Shown here piece after piece: positions 16,600 to 25,357 of a stretch of DNA of 64,000 bases. A model generated the notes under the pieces. It searched no databases, was not told where the DNA came from, and saw only the letters and a program-made list of their open reading frames with translations. Origin of the DNA: Pseudomonas sp. GD04019 (lineage in GTDB: Bacteria; Pseudomonadota; Gammaproteobacteria; Pseudomonadales; Pseudomonadaceae); contig NZ_JAOEEA010000006.1 in assembly GCF_029837695.1 (NCBI RefSeq), positions 62,001 to 126,000 on the forward strand, written 5' to 3'. Both the position numbers and the translations under genes were made by a program. The stretch's first letter is position 1. Each line of letters begins with the position of its first letter.

Positions 16600-17124
16600 A
16601 TGAAAACCCTCGTCGATCATCTCGGCCAGTACGCGGAATACCACCGCGACCGCCGCAATATCCTCAGCCACTTCATCGGCATCCCGATGATCGTGGTCGC
16701 CGTCGCCGTGCTGCTGTCGCGCCCGGGCTGGGACATCGCCGGCCTGTGGCTGTCGCCGGCCCTGCTCACCGCGCTGGCCGCCGGCATCTTTTATCTACGC
16801 CTGGACCTGCGCTTCGGCCTGCTGATGGCCACCCTGCTCGGCCTGTGCCTGTGGGCCGGCGCCGCGCTGGCGCAGCAGAGCACCCTGGTGTGGCTGAGCG
16901 GCGGCCTCGGCCTGTTCGTGGTGGGCTGGATCATCCAGTTCATCGGTCATTACTACGAAGGCCGCAAACCGGCCTTTGTCGATGATCTGATGGGCCTGGT
17001 GGTCGGCCCGCTGTTCGTGGTCGCCGAACTGGGCTTCCTGCTCGGCCTGCGCCCCGAAGTGCAGGAAGCGGTCGAGCACCGCGCCGGCCCCACCTGCATC
17101 CGCCAACCCAAGGCCATCGCCTGA
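16600..17124 (+). CDS. Mpo1-like (DUF962) membrane protein
   Basis: A 174-aa membrane protein of the DUF962/Mpo1 family. The yeast member Mpo1 is an iron-dependent dioxygenase of 2-hydroxy fatty acids; bacterial roles are less clear. The family's histidine pattern is seen in LVDHLGQYAEYHRDRRNILSHFIGIP (H6, H15, H24) and IGHYYEGRKPAF (about 115-126). About four hydrophobic segments lie between 27 and 150. It is divergent from the Crp-family gene and followed by a perfect GC-rich hairpin. Confidence 0.85.
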   Translation: MKTLVDHLGQYAEYHRDRRNILSHFIGIPMIVVAVAVLLSRPGWDIAGLWLSPALLTALAAGIFYLRLDLRFGLLMATLLGLCLWAGAALAQQSTLVWLSGGLGLFVVGWIIQFIGHYYEGRKPAFVDDLMGLVVGPLFVVAELGFLLGLRPEVQEAVEHRAGPTCIRQPKAIA

Positions 17125-17131
17125 TTTCCCC

Positions 17132-17152
17132 GCGGCCACACCTAGTGGCCGC
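17132..17152. terminator. Perfect 8-bp GC-rich hairpin after the Mpo1-like gene
   Basis: GCGGCCAC-ACCTA-GTGGCCGC, starting 8 bases after the stop. It has no T-run, so it may be a weak or factor-dependent terminator or an mRNA 3' end protector. Confidence 0.5.
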
Positions 17153-17548
17153 CATCCACGGCGCACAGGCGTAGTCCTGCTGCGCCGGCTACTACATCGC
17201 GTCGCCTCCTCGACAGTTTCTGCCGCCCCTCTCCCACGCCCCGCCATACCCCAGCAAATCGACGAACGGCCATTCACGCCCCGAATACCGCTCTGCGCCG
17301 TGATCTGCCGCAAATTCGCCCTCATCCCAGCAATAACGGCACTTTGCGAACGCCACCAGGAACCAATAGTCACGCGATGACTTGTAGTTATCAAAGAGTA
17401 TCGCTTCAGAATTTCTTGAAGGCCTCGGCATTCGCCTGCAAAATGCCGCGCCCGCCCTCTTCCGGTGCGGCTTTGTGCTGATCCCACACACCCGCGTGCC
17501 ACACGTAGTGCGCCGGTTCATCAGAACGATCACGCAGGAGATTTTGAA
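17153..17548. other. Non-coding stretch upstream of pntAA
   Basis: About 396 bases with no convincing gene. The longest frames here are leftward extensions antisense to pntAA and lack family features or ribosome-binding sites. The stretch from 17330 to 17420 is more AT-rich and is where a pnt promoter would be expected; I could not define one. CAGGAG at 17535-17540 serves the pntAA start. Confidence 0.5.
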
Positions 17549-18670
17549 GTGCACATCGGTGTTCCTCTCGAGACCCACGCCGGGGAGACGCGGGTTGCCG
17601 CGACGCCCGAAACCGTCAAAAAACTGGTTGGCCAAGGCCATCAGGTGACTGTTCAGGCCGGTGCCGGCATCAGCGCCAGCATCCCGGACAACGCCTATGA
17701 AGCCGCAGGCGCGACCATCGGCAACGACGCCTCCGCCTTCGGTGCCGATCTGGTGCTGAAAGTGGTCGCCCCGACCGAGGCCGAACTGGCCCACATGAAG
17801 TCCGGCGCCGTGCTGGTCGGCATGCTCAACCCGTTCTGCAACGACACCATCGCGCGCATGAATGCCCGCGGCGTCACCGCCTTCGCCCTGGAGGCCGCCC
17901 CGCGCACCTCCCGCGCGCAGAGCCTGGACGTGCTGTCGTCGCAAGCCAACATCGCCGGCTACAAGGCCGTGCTGCTGGCCGCTCACCACTATCCGCGCTT
18001 CATGCCGATGCTGATGACCGCCGCCGGTACCGTGAAGGCTGCTCGCGTGCTGATCCTCGGCGCCGGCGTGGCTGGCCTGCAGGCCATCGCCACCGCCAAG
18101 CGTCTGGGTGCGGTGATCGAGGCCTCCGACGTACGCCCGGCCGTTAAAGAGCAGATCGAATCGCTCGGCGCCAAGTTCGTCGACGTGCCGTTCGAGACCG
18201 ACGAAGAGCGCGAGTGCGCCCAGGGTGTCGGCGGTTACGCCCGCCCGATGCCGGCTTCGTGGATGGAGCGCCAGGCCAAGGCCGTGCACGAGCGCGCCAA
18301 GCAGGCCGATATTGTCATCACCACCGCGCTGATTCCGGGCCGTAAGGCCCCGACGCTCCTTCATGAGAGCACAGTGGCTGAGATGAAACCGGGCTCCGTG
18401 GTCATCGACCTGGCCGCCGCTCAGGGTGGCAACTGCCCGCTGACCGAGGCCGACCAGGTCGTGGTCAAGCACGGCGTGACCATCGTCGGCCACACCAACC
18501 TGGCCGCGCTGGTAGCGGCGGATGCCTCCGCCCTGTACGCCCGCAACCTGCTGGACTTCCTCAAGCTGGTGATCGACAAGGATGCCCAGTTCCAGCTCAA
18601 CCTCGAAGACGACATCGTCGCAGCCTGCCTGATGTGCAAAGGCGGCGAAGTCGTGCGCAAGAACGGCTAA
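17549..18670 (+). CDS. pntAA: NAD(P) transhydrogenase subunit alpha, part 1
   Basis: The NAD(H)-binding soluble domain (dI) of the proton-translocating transhydrogenase, which uses the proton gradient to make NADPH from NADH. It is 373 aa, the usual size for the split Pseudomonas form. It shows the alanine dehydrogenase/PNT N-terminal domain (HIGVPLETHAGETRVAATPE, KVVAPTEAEL) and the Rossmann loop VLILGAGVAGLQAIATAKRLG (about 166-186), then RKAPTLLHESTVAEMKPGSVVIDLAA. The start is GTG with CAGGAG upstream. It is first of three tightly spaced genes, with pntAB and pntB. Confidence 0.95.
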   Translation: MHIGVPLETHAGETRVAATPETVKKLVGQGHQVTVQAGAGISASIPDNAYEAAGATIGNDASAFGADLVLKVVAPTEAELAHMKSGAVLVGMLNPFCNDTIARMNARGVTAFALEAAPRTSRAQSLDVLSSQANIAGYKAVLLAAHHYPRFMPMLMTAAGTVKAARVLILGAGVAGLQAIATAKRLGAVIEASDVRPAVKEQIESLGAKFVDVPFETDEERECAQGVGGYARPMPASWMERQAKAVHERAKQADIVITTALIPGRKAPTLLHESTVAEMKPGSVVIDLAAAQGGNCPLTEADQVVVKHGVTIVGHTNLAALVAADASALYARNLLDFLKLVIDKDAQFQLNLEDDIVAACLMCKGGEVVRKNG

Positions 18671-18681
18671 GGAGTAGAGAC

Positions 18682-18996
18682 ATGGAACTGATTTCCCCCA
18701 GCATCTACAACCTGATCATCTTCGTGCTGGCCATCTACGTGGGCTACCACGTGGTATGGAACGTCACCCCGGCTCTGCACACCCCGCTGATGGCCGTGAC
18801 CAACGCCATTTCCGCCATCGTCATCGTCGGCGCCATGCTGGCCGCCGCGCTGACCGAGACCGTGCTCGGCAAGTCCATGGGCACCCTGGCCGTGGCCCTG
18901 GCCGCGGTCAATGTGTTCGGTGGCTTCCTGGTCACCCGCCGCATGCTGGAAATGTTCAAGAAGAAGGCGCCCAAGGCGGCGGCGGAGAAGCACTGA
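18682..18996 (+). CDS. pntAB: NAD(P) transhydrogenase subunit alpha, part 2
   Basis: A 104-aa membrane subunit forming the alpha part of the transhydrogenase proton channel (dII). Three to four hydrophobic helices are visible (about 7-27, 35-55, 62-82), and the tail is a basic MFKKKAPKAAAEKH. It sits 11 bases after pntAA with GGAGTAGAG as the ribosome-binding site and overlaps pntB by one base (TGATG). In many enterics this segment is fused to PntA; the split is typical of Pseudomonas. Confidence 0.95.
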   Translation: MELISPSIYNLIIFVLAIYVGYHVVWNVTPALHTPLMAVTNAISAIVIVGAMLAAALTETVLGKSMGTLAVALAAVNVFGGFLVTRRMLEMFKKKAPKAAAEKH

Positions 18997-20444
18997 TGAG
19001 CATGAACCTGATCACCCTGCTGTACCTGGTGGCGTCCGTCTGCTTCATCCAGGCGCTGAAAGGCCTGTCCCACCCGACCTCGTCCCGCCAGGGCAACGCC
19101 TTTGGCATGGTCGGCATGGCCATCGCCGTGGTCACCACCGTGTTCCTGGTGTTCAAGCTGGGCGCGGAAATGGCCGAGGGCGGCGCCGCCAAGGGCCTGG
19201 GCTTCGTGCTGGTCGGCCTGCTGGTCGGCGGCACCGCCGGCTCCATCATGGCCAAGCGCGTCGAGATGACCAAGATGCCGGAGCTGGTCGCCTTCATGCA
19301 CAGCATGATCGGCCTGGCCGCCGTGTTTATCGCTATTGCAGCTGTAGTGGAGCCGCAGTCCCTGGGCATCGTCGCCACCCTGGGCGATCCGATCCCGGCC
19401 GGTAACCGCCTGGAGCTGTTCCTCGGCGCGGCTATCGGTGCCATCACCTTCTCCGGTTCGGTGATCGCCTTCGGCAAGCTGTCCGGCAAGTACAAGTTCC
19501 GCCTGTTCCAGGGCGCCCCGGTCGTGTTCAAGGGCCAACATCTGGTCAACCTGGCGTTCGGCCTGGCCATCCTCGGCCTGGGCCTGTACTTCACCTTCAC
19601 CGGTGATATCCGCGCCTTCGCCGTGCTGGTGGCCCTGTCGTTCATCATCGGCGTGCTGATCATCATCCCGATCGGCGGCGCGGACATGCCGGTCGTGGTG
19701 TCGATGCTCAACAGCTACTCGGGCTGGGCTGCGGCCGGTATCGGCTTCTCGCTGAACAACTCGATGCTGATCATCGCCGGTTCGCTGGTCGGCTCAAGCG
19801 GCGCCATCCTCTCGTACATCATGTGCAAGGCGATGAACCGTTCGTTCTTCAACGTGATCCTCGGTGGCTTTGGCGGCGCGGCAGATGCCGGCGGCCCAGC
19901 TGGCTCCCAGGAAGCTCGTCCGGTGAAGTCCGGATCAAGCGACGACGCCGCCTTCCTGCTGACCAACGCCGACACCGTGATCATCGTCCCGGGCTACGGC
20001 CTGGCGGTGGCCCGTGCCCAACACGCGCTGATGGAGCTGGCCGAGAAGCTGACTCACCGCGGCGTCACCGTGAAGTACGCGATCCACCCGGTTGCCGGTC
20101 GTATGCCTGGCCACATGAACGTCCTGCTGGCCGAGGCCGAAGTGCCTTACGAGCAGGTGTTCGAGATGGAAGACATCAACTCCGAGTTCGGCCAGGCCGA
20201 CGTGGTGCTGGTGCTGGGCGCCAACGACGTGGTCAACCCGGCCGCGAAGAACGACCCGAAGTCGCCGATCGCCGGCATGCCGATCCTCGAGGCCTATAAA
20301 GCCAAGACCGTGATCGTCAACAAGCGCTCGATGGCCAGCGGCTACGCCGGCCTGGACAACGAACTGTTCTACCTGGACAAGACCATGATGGTCTTCGGCG
20401 ACGCCAAGAAAGTCATCGAGGATATGGTGAAGGCGGTCGAATAA
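18996..20444 (+). CDS. pntB: NAD(P) transhydrogenase subunit beta
   Basis: A 482-aa beta subunit with about nine N-terminal membrane helices (dII, about 5-270) and a C-terminal NADP(H)-binding domain (dIII, about 305-480). dIII contains VIIVPGYGLAVARAQHALMEL, AIHPVAGRMPGHMNVLLAEA, VLVLGANDVVNPAA and KRSMASGYAGLDN, all diagnostic of PntB. The start ATG overlaps the pntAB stop; the longer open frame upstream is a different reading of pntAB. The operon ends at the terminator at 20465-20490. Confidence 0.96.
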   Translation: MSMNLITLLYLVASVCFIQALKGLSHPTSSRQGNAFGMVGMAIAVVTTVFLVFKLGAEMAEGGAAKGLGFVLVGLLVGGTAGSIMAKRVEMTKMPELVAFMHSMIGLAAVFIAIAAVVEPQSLGIVATLGDPIPAGNRLELFLGAAIGAITFSGSVIAFGKLSGKYKFRLFQGAPVVFKGQHLVNLAFGLAILGLGLYFTFTGDIRAFAVLVALSFIIGVLIIIPIGGADMPVVVSMLNSYSGWAAAGIGFSLNNSMLIIAGSLVGSSGAILSYIMCKAMNRSFFNVILGGFGGAADAGGPAGSQEARPVKSGSSDDAAFLLTNADTVIIVPGYGLAVARAQHALMELAEKLTHRGVTVKYAIHPVAGRMPGHMNVLLAEAEVPYEQVFEMEDINSEFGQADVVLVLGANDVVNPAAKNDPKSPIAGMPILEAYKAKTVIVNKRSMASGYAGLDNELFYLDKTMMVFGDAKKVIEDMVKAVE

Positions 20445-20464
20445 GACGCTCTCTCCACTCGACG

Positions 20465-20490
20465 AAAAACCCGGCTCACGCCGGGTTTTT
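20465..20490. terminator. Intrinsic terminator after pntB
   Basis: AAAAACCCGGC-TCAC-GCCGGGTTTTT, perfectly paired, 20 bases after the pntB stop. Confidence 0.93.
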
Positions 20491-20543
20491 CGTTTCAGTG
20501 CAGCCGGTTAAGCTGCTGGCCTCGCGAATAGGACAAGCGGCAC

Positions 20544-21986
20544 ATGCTCTTCAGCACATCCATCTTTATCTACGCCTTCCTACCCATCGCCCTGGCCGGT
20601 TATTTTCTCCTGGCCCGGATCGGGCAAGGCTCGGCTTCGCGGCTGTGGCTGGCTATAGCGTCGCTGTTCTTCTACGGCTACTGGGGGCCGAAATATCTGC
20701 TCCTGATCGGCCTGTCGATCATCGTCAACTATCTCCTTGGCACTCGAATCTCGCGCTTGGTATTGGCTGGCGGCGGCCCTACTCGGCAGAGCAAGGTTCT
20801 GCTGCTAATCGGCATTCTGCTGAACGTCGCCGGGCTCGTTTACTTCAAGTACACCGATTTCCTGATCGAGACGTTCAACACCTTGAGCGGCAGCGAACTA
20901 GCCAGCCTCAACCTGCTGCTACCGCTAGGCATCAGCTTCTTCACTTTCACCCAGATCGCCTATCTGGTGGACTGCGGAAGATGGGGAGTGCGTGACTACA
21001 GCTTGGTCAATTACACCCTGTTCGTGACCTTCTTCCCCCACCTGATCGCCGGGCCGATAGTCCACCACAAGGACCTGATGCCGCAGTTCGCCAGCACCAC
21101 CAACCTGCGCTTCCGCCTCGATAATTTCTCGCTCGGCCTGTTCGTCTTCGCCATCGGCCTGGTGAAGAAGGTGCTGATCGCGGACAACCTCGGGCACTGG
21201 GCCAACGCCGGCTATGCCAGCGAGCAGACGCTGACGATGATCGAGGCCTGGAGTACCAGCCTGCTCTATAGCTTCCAGCTGTATTTCGACTTCTCCGGCT
21301 ATTCGGACATGGCCATAGGCCTCGGCCTGATGTTCAACATCAGGCTGCCGCAGAACTTCAACTCGCCCTATCAAGCCAGGAACATCCAGGACTTCTGGCG
21401 CCGCTGGCACATGACGCTGTCCAGCTGGCTACGCGACTACATCTACATCCCCCTCGGCGGGAAGCGAGCCACTCTGCCACGCGTCTACTTCAACCTGTTC
21501 ACCACTTTCCTGATCGGCGGCATCTGGCATGGTGCAGGCTGGACCTTCCTGATCTGGGGAGCGTTGCATGGCGCTGCGGTCGTGGCACATCGCAGCTGGC
21601 AGGACCTGGGTCTGCGGCTTCCCAGCTTGTTGGGCTGGGGGGTGACCTTCCTGTTCGTCAACTTCGCCTGGGTGTTCTTCCGTGCCGAGGACCTGCCGGC
21701 GGCACAGCACATGCTGTCCAGCATGTTCGGCCTAGGCGGCGCAGGCCTGGGAGGGATTGGCAGCACCCTACTACCACTCGAAGCAATGCTGAGCCTGGGA
21801 CTCGCCGCGCTACTGGCATTCCTGGCACCGAACTCGCAACAGGTTGCCGGCCTCGTGCCTCATACTGGACGCTTACGCTTCAAGGAGGGATTGATCGCCG
21901 CCACACTGGTCGGCTTTGCGTTCTTCTACGCACTGGTCGCACAGGTACAGAACGCCCCGTCCGACTTCCTCTATTTCAACTTCTGA
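20544..21986 (+). CDS. MBOAT-family O-acyltransferase (AlgI-like)
   Basis: A 480-aa polytopic membrane acyltransferase of the AlgI/DltB/PatA type, which moves acyl groups across the inner membrane for O-acetylation of extracellular glycans. Signature segments are YFDFSGYSDMAIGLGLMF (about 248-265), NFNSPYQARNIQDFWRRWHMTLSSWLRDYIYIPLGG and the catalytic histidine in GGIWHGAGWTFLIWGALHG (about 326-344). The next gene encodes a single-pass SGNH-like protein, the usual periplasmic partner. Neither gene belongs to the alginate operon. The neighbouring O-antigen cluster suggests, without proof, that the acceptor is a surface polysaccharide. Confidence 0.9.
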   Translation: MLFSTSIFIYAFLPIALAGYFLLARIGQGSASRLWLAIASLFFYGYWGPKYLLLIGLSIIVNYLLGTRISRLVLAGGGPTRQSKVLLLIGILLNVAGLVYFKYTDFLIETFNTLSGSELASLNLLLPLGISFFTFTQIAYLVDCGRWGVRDYSLVNYTLFVTFFPHLIAGPIVHHKDLMPQFASTTNLRFRLDNFSLGLFVFAIGLVKKVLIADNLGHWANAGYASEQTLTMIEAWSTSLLYSFQLYFDFSGYSDMAIGLGLMFNIRLPQNFNSPYQARNIQDFWRRWHMTLSSWLRDYIYIPLGGKRATLPRVYFNLFTTFLIGGIWHGAGWTFLIWGALHGAAVVAHRSWQDLGLRLPSLLGWGVTFLFVNFAWVFFRAEDLPAAQHMLSSMFGLGGAGLGGIGSTLLPLEAMLSLGLAALLAFLAPNSQQVAGLVPHTGRLRFKEGLIAATLVGFAFFYALVAQVQNAPSDFLYFNF

Positions 21987-21988
21987 CA

Positions 21989-23161
21989 ATGGCTATCGAG
22001 ATGCATAAAGCACGATTCGTTATGGCCTGTTTCGCGAGCTTCATGACACTTAGCGGAAGCTACTTCCTACTTATTGATCGCCTGGCAATAGTCAACAACC
22101 CTTTGGGAGTGTCGTACCGCCAATTTCTGCTGCGCGCCACCGACGACATTCCCGACCGAGTCATTGTGGAAAGCGGATCCAACTCCATTCATGCAGTGGA
22201 TGCTCAGGCCATCGAACAACACTTCGGCAGACCGACCGTAATTATTTCGGATAGCGGAGGATATCCGCTCAGCCACAAGATTGAGCGCCTAGCCAACCAC
22301 CTGAAGGCCGGCGACACCCTAGTTCTTCCTTTGGAGTGGGTGCAGTATCGAGCCGACGATATACTGCCTGCCGTCTATGTCGAGTCCATCCTGGATGAAC
22401 GTGGCTCCAATGCCTTTTACTATCGAGAGCTGAGTTGGCCCGAACGCTTTCGCTTCGTCTATCAGAGCGTCCCACCCAGACTTGGCTTGCAAGCAGCCCT
22501 GCGGCTCAACGGGCTCGCATCACGCAATCCCCACATTGCTGCGAGTAGTCAAGAGTCTCTGGTCCGCTTCGAAAGCGAGATACGTCTATCTGCACGTGGC
22601 AGCCAGCTCATTGGTGAGCGGTCGGAGCTAGATTCGCTGACACGAGATCTGGCCTGCGACCACTATCTCTTCGGGGTATTCGAATTTCCGCAAATTAGCG
22701 ACACCTTCCGCGATAACCTGCAGCGCCTGGCTGCATTACGCGATAGCAGCGGCGCAAGAATATTTTTTGCCTGGCCTGCCGTTGTGGCGCGAGACGAAAA
22801 TGAGTGCTACCAGGTCTACAGCCAAGAGATAGAAAGCTACGTATCCGGAATTCGCCAGTTAGCCAAGGAGCAGGGCTTTAGCTTTCTGGGCACCCCCGAA
22901 CAGAGCCGCTTCGATCACAGTTGCATGCTGGACACTTACTACCATGTCAGCTCCAAATGCGCGGAAATCCGCACGCAGCAACTGATCACAGACCTGCAAG
23001 CCCATGGGCTTATGCGCAAACCCCAGTTCGATGAAACTACGATCCAGAAACACCTACTGAACTATTTGAGGGAGCACGCTAGCAGCCAAACGACAAGCTT
23101 TAGCGGGCCAGCACTTCGTTATATACCTGCGTCATCTGACGCCCCATCAGCTCCGCAGTAA
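21989..23161 (+). CDS. Membrane-anchored SGNH-like partner of the MBOAT protein
   Basis: A 390-aa protein with one N-terminal membrane helix (about 9-30) and a periplasmic domain. I see SGNH-hydrolase-like elements: VIVESGSNSIHAVDA near 60-74 (block I serine region), IISDSGGYPLSH near 85-96, and DTYYHVSSKCAEIRTQQL near 315 holding a D-x3-H catalytic pair. These are read by eye; the family is divergent. It starts 3 bases after the MBOAT stop and is surely co-transcribed, likely completing acyl transfer to a glycan. Its 3' end overlaps the convergent wbpZ gene by 62 bases. ATG codons at 21989 and 22001 are both possible starts. Confidence 0.75.
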   Translation: MAIEMHKARFVMACFASFMTLSGSYFLLIDRLAIVNNPLGVSYRQFLLRATDDIPDRVIVESGSNSIHAVDAQAIEQHFGRPTVIISDSGGYPLSHKIERLANHLKAGDTLVLPLEWVQYRADDILPAVYVESILDERGSNAFYYRELSWPERFRFVYQSVPPRLGLQAALRLNGLASRNPHIAASSQESLVRFESEIRLSARGSQLIGERSELDSLTRDLACDHYLFGVFEFPQISDTFRDNLQRLAALRDSSGARIFFAWPAVVARDENECYQVYSQEIESYVSGIRQLAKEQGFSFLGTPEQSRFDHSCMLDTYYHVSSKCAEIRTQQLITDLQAHGLMRKPQFDETTIQKHLLNYLREHASSQTTSFSGPALRYIPASSDAPSAPQ

Positions 23162-24209
23162 ACAACTGAGAGTAACGGAGACCGGCCTCCACCCCCATCT
23201 GCTCCGCCAGCAAGGGTTGCTCCCAAAGAGTCCGCATCGCGTCGCGAAAAGCCTCTGAAGAGGCTGGCGGCACAACCAGCCCAGTCTCGCCATTGATATT
23301 GATATAACTAGTGCCACTGCCGATCTCGCAGGAGATCAGTGGCTTACCGTACATCGCTGCTTCCAGCAGGGAAATACCAAAGGCCTCGGAACGGAGATGC
23401 GATGGAAAAGCAAAAGCACTGCATAGCTGTAGCAAAGCGCATTTGTCATCTTCACCTACGCGTCCCACGAAAGTGACGTTAGTTAGTTTCAGCGCAGCCG
23501 CCTGACCACGTAGCTCCTGCTCCATCGGGCCAGCGCCAACAATGACCAGCGGATAACCTGTACCCGCTACAGCCTCCAGCAAGATATGCAGGCCCTTGTA
23601 GTAACGCAGCACCCCCACAAACAGGAAGAAACGTGAACCCAGCCGCGCGCGCCAATGCTCCAAGCGCGCTTCGGATGGCTTTGGATAAATCGCTTCATCC
23701 AGCCCATATGGGATCACTTGAGTCTTGTCGCGAAAGCCCTTTAATACCTCGCTACTCTCGAGGTAGTTAGGCGAGGCTGCAATGATGCGCTCGGCCTTGG
23801 AGAGAAAGCGGTGCATCAATGGGCGATACAGATGCAACAAGTACTTCTGGCGAACGATATCGGAGTGATATGACACCACATAGGGCTTTTCGACGCCGGC
23901 CAGCATATGCGCCACATCCATGAAAGGCCAGGGGAAGTGGTAGTGCACCAGATCGGCCTGCGCCGCCAGCGCTCGTAGGCGCCCTATAGCGCTGAAGGAA
24001 AACCCTGTGGATGCCACCTGTAAATCAAGCTTAGCCCGATACACCGGGTGGCTTCCCACTCGAGAATCATCAAGCTGGCTGGTGCTCAGGGTGAGCACCT
24101 GAGCCTCGACCCCTTGTATGCCAGTGCTCTCGCACAGCTGGTAAATCACCTGCTCAATGCCACCGACCGTTTCTGGCAGGTAGGTTTTGAAAAAGTGCAG
24201 CACTTTCAT
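23100..24209 (-). CDS. wbpZ: GDP-D-rhamnose glycosyltransferase WbpZ-like (GT4)
   Basis: A 369-aa GT-B glycosyltransferase, the last gene of the common polysaccharide antigen (CPA, A-band D-rhamnan) cluster. The N-terminal MKVLHFFKTYLPETVGGIEQ is the acceptor-side glycine loop. The C-terminal domain has FVGVLRYYKGLHILLEA and the EAFGISLLE E-x7-E motif (about 275-283) that binds the nucleotide sugar. In P. aeruginosa WbpZ is proposed to add the first D-rhamnose to the lipid-linked primer; I assign the name by sequence type and by gene order wzm-wzt-wbpX-wbpY-wbpZ. Its ATG overlaps the wbpY stop (TAATG). Confidence 0.82.
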   Translation of the reverse strand: MKVLHFFKTYLPETVGGIEQVIYQLCESTGIQGVEAQVLTLSTSQLDDSRVGSHPVYRAKLDLQVASTGFSFSAIGRLRALAAQADLVHYHFPWPFMDVAHMLAGVEKPYVVSYHSDIVRQKYLLHLYRPLMHRFLSKAERIIAASPNYLESSEVLKGFRDKTQVIPYGLDEAIYPKPSEARLEHWRARLGSRFFLFVGVLRYYKGLHILLEAVAGTGYPLVIVGAGPMEQELRGQAAALKLTNVTFVGRVGEDDKCALLQLCSAFAFPSHLRSEAFGISLLEAAMYGKPLISCEIGSGTSYININGETGLVVPPASSEAFRDAMRTLWEQPLLAEQMGVEAGLRYSQLFTAELMGRQMTQVYNEVLAR

Positions 24210-25357
24210 TAGCCAGCCAATGCCTCATGGTAGGCGCCAGCGGTAATCTGGGCACAACGCTGCCAGGTATAGCTTTGCGCTCTCGCTAGCCCAGCTTCAC
24301 GCAGCCGCTGCCAGTGGGAATGATCTTCGATCAGTTGGGTCATGGCAGCCGCGCAACCGCTATCGTCACACGGATCGATGTAGTGCCCTGCCTCACCTGC
24401 CACTTCCGGTAGCGCCGAGGCTTGAGTAGCGATGACAGGCGTACCACTGGCCATGGCCTCCAGTACAGGCAGGCCGAAGCCTTCATACAGTGATGGAAAC
24501 AGCAACAGCCGAGCCCCTGCAAACAGCTGCGCCAGACTTTCATTGCTTTGATAACCCAGCAGCCGCACCTGACCGCGTGCGATAGCTCGCTGCAAAGGCT
24601 CAGCAAGTTGCTGACTTTTCCATCCGGCCATTCCAGCCAACACCAGTGGGTAACACGCACGTAATGCGGCAGGCAGGCGCTCATGAGCATGAAGCGCCAA
24701 CTGGAGATTCTTACGGGGCTCCAACGTACCCACGCATAGCAGGTACTTACCTGGTTGCAAGCCCAAGGTAGCAAGCAGCGGCATGAGCTGAGCCGCCGAA
24801 CGGGGATGAAAGCGCGCAGCATGGCCCAACGGCGCCACCACCACACGCTGTGCTGGAACACCGTAGTGCTTGCAAACTTCGTCGGCAATGAACTGCGAGT
24901 CGACAAGTATTCTTTGTGCTCTGAGCACACTCTGCCCCGCATGTCGCTCTATCGCTGCCAGGCGATCTCTCGGCTGAGTGTGAGGGTAATGTACGTGAGT
25001 CAAATCATGCAGGGTCATGACCATGGGGCCGTCAAACTCGAACGGCCACAGGCTCGGTTCATGGTATAGCGCCGGACGAATACGACGCACACCCTGATTA
25101 AAACGAGCTTGCTCCACTACCCTGCGCACCCGATATGCATCTGGCACCACGCGTTTGATTAAACGACTGATCTGGGAATAGCCAGGCATAGCCGCAGCCG
25201 GCAATGTCCGCTGCCAGGCCAGGCCAGTAAACAATTCCGGGCACACAAGCTTCTGAGCCTGCAAGGCGCTCGCTAGCTCCGCCACATACTGGCCAATGCC
25301 AGTACGCGGTGCACGCAAGATGCTGGCGTTAAGCGCGACGGTTGGCCGGGGACTCAT
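24209..25357 (-). CDS. wbpY: D-rhamnosyltransferase WbpY-like (GT4)
   Basis: A 382-aa GT-B glycosyltransferase. The N-terminal PTVALNASILRAPRTGIGQYV is the family start. The C-terminal half has YLLCVGTLEPRKNLQLALHA and the E-x7-E motif in SLYEGFGLPVLEAMASGTPVIA. The start at 25357 was chosen because similarity begins there and GGAGCAGG precedes it; the frame extends further upstream inside wbpX. It overlaps wbpX by 29 bases and wbpZ by one. In P. aeruginosa WbpY adds the alpha-1,3-linked D-rhamnoses of the repeat. The identity rests on cluster position and GT4 features. Confidence 0.82.
   Translation of the reverse strand: MSPRPTVALNASILRAPRTGIGQYVAELASALQAQKLVCPELFTGLAWQRTLPAAAMPGYSQISRLIKRVVPDAYRVRRVVEQARFNQGVRRIRPALYHEPSLWPFEFDGPMVMTLHDLTHVHYPHTQPRDRLAAIERHAGQSVLRAQRILVDSQFIADEVCKHYGVPAQRVVVAPLGHAARFHPRSAAQLMPLLATLGLQPGKYLLCVGTLEPRKNLQLALHAHERLPAALRACYPLVLAGMAGWKSQQLAEPLQRAIARGQVRLLGYQSNESLAQLFAGARLLLFPSLYEGFGLPVLEAMASGTPVIATQASALPEVAGEAGHYIDPCDDSGCAAAMTQLIEDHSHWQRLREAGLARAQSYTWQRCAQITAGAYHEALAG

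Noticed and set aside
17192..18493. A 433-codon minus-strand frame over pntAA
   Set aside because: It mirrors pntAA on the opposite strand and has no family features; the non-overlapping end has no ribosome-binding site.
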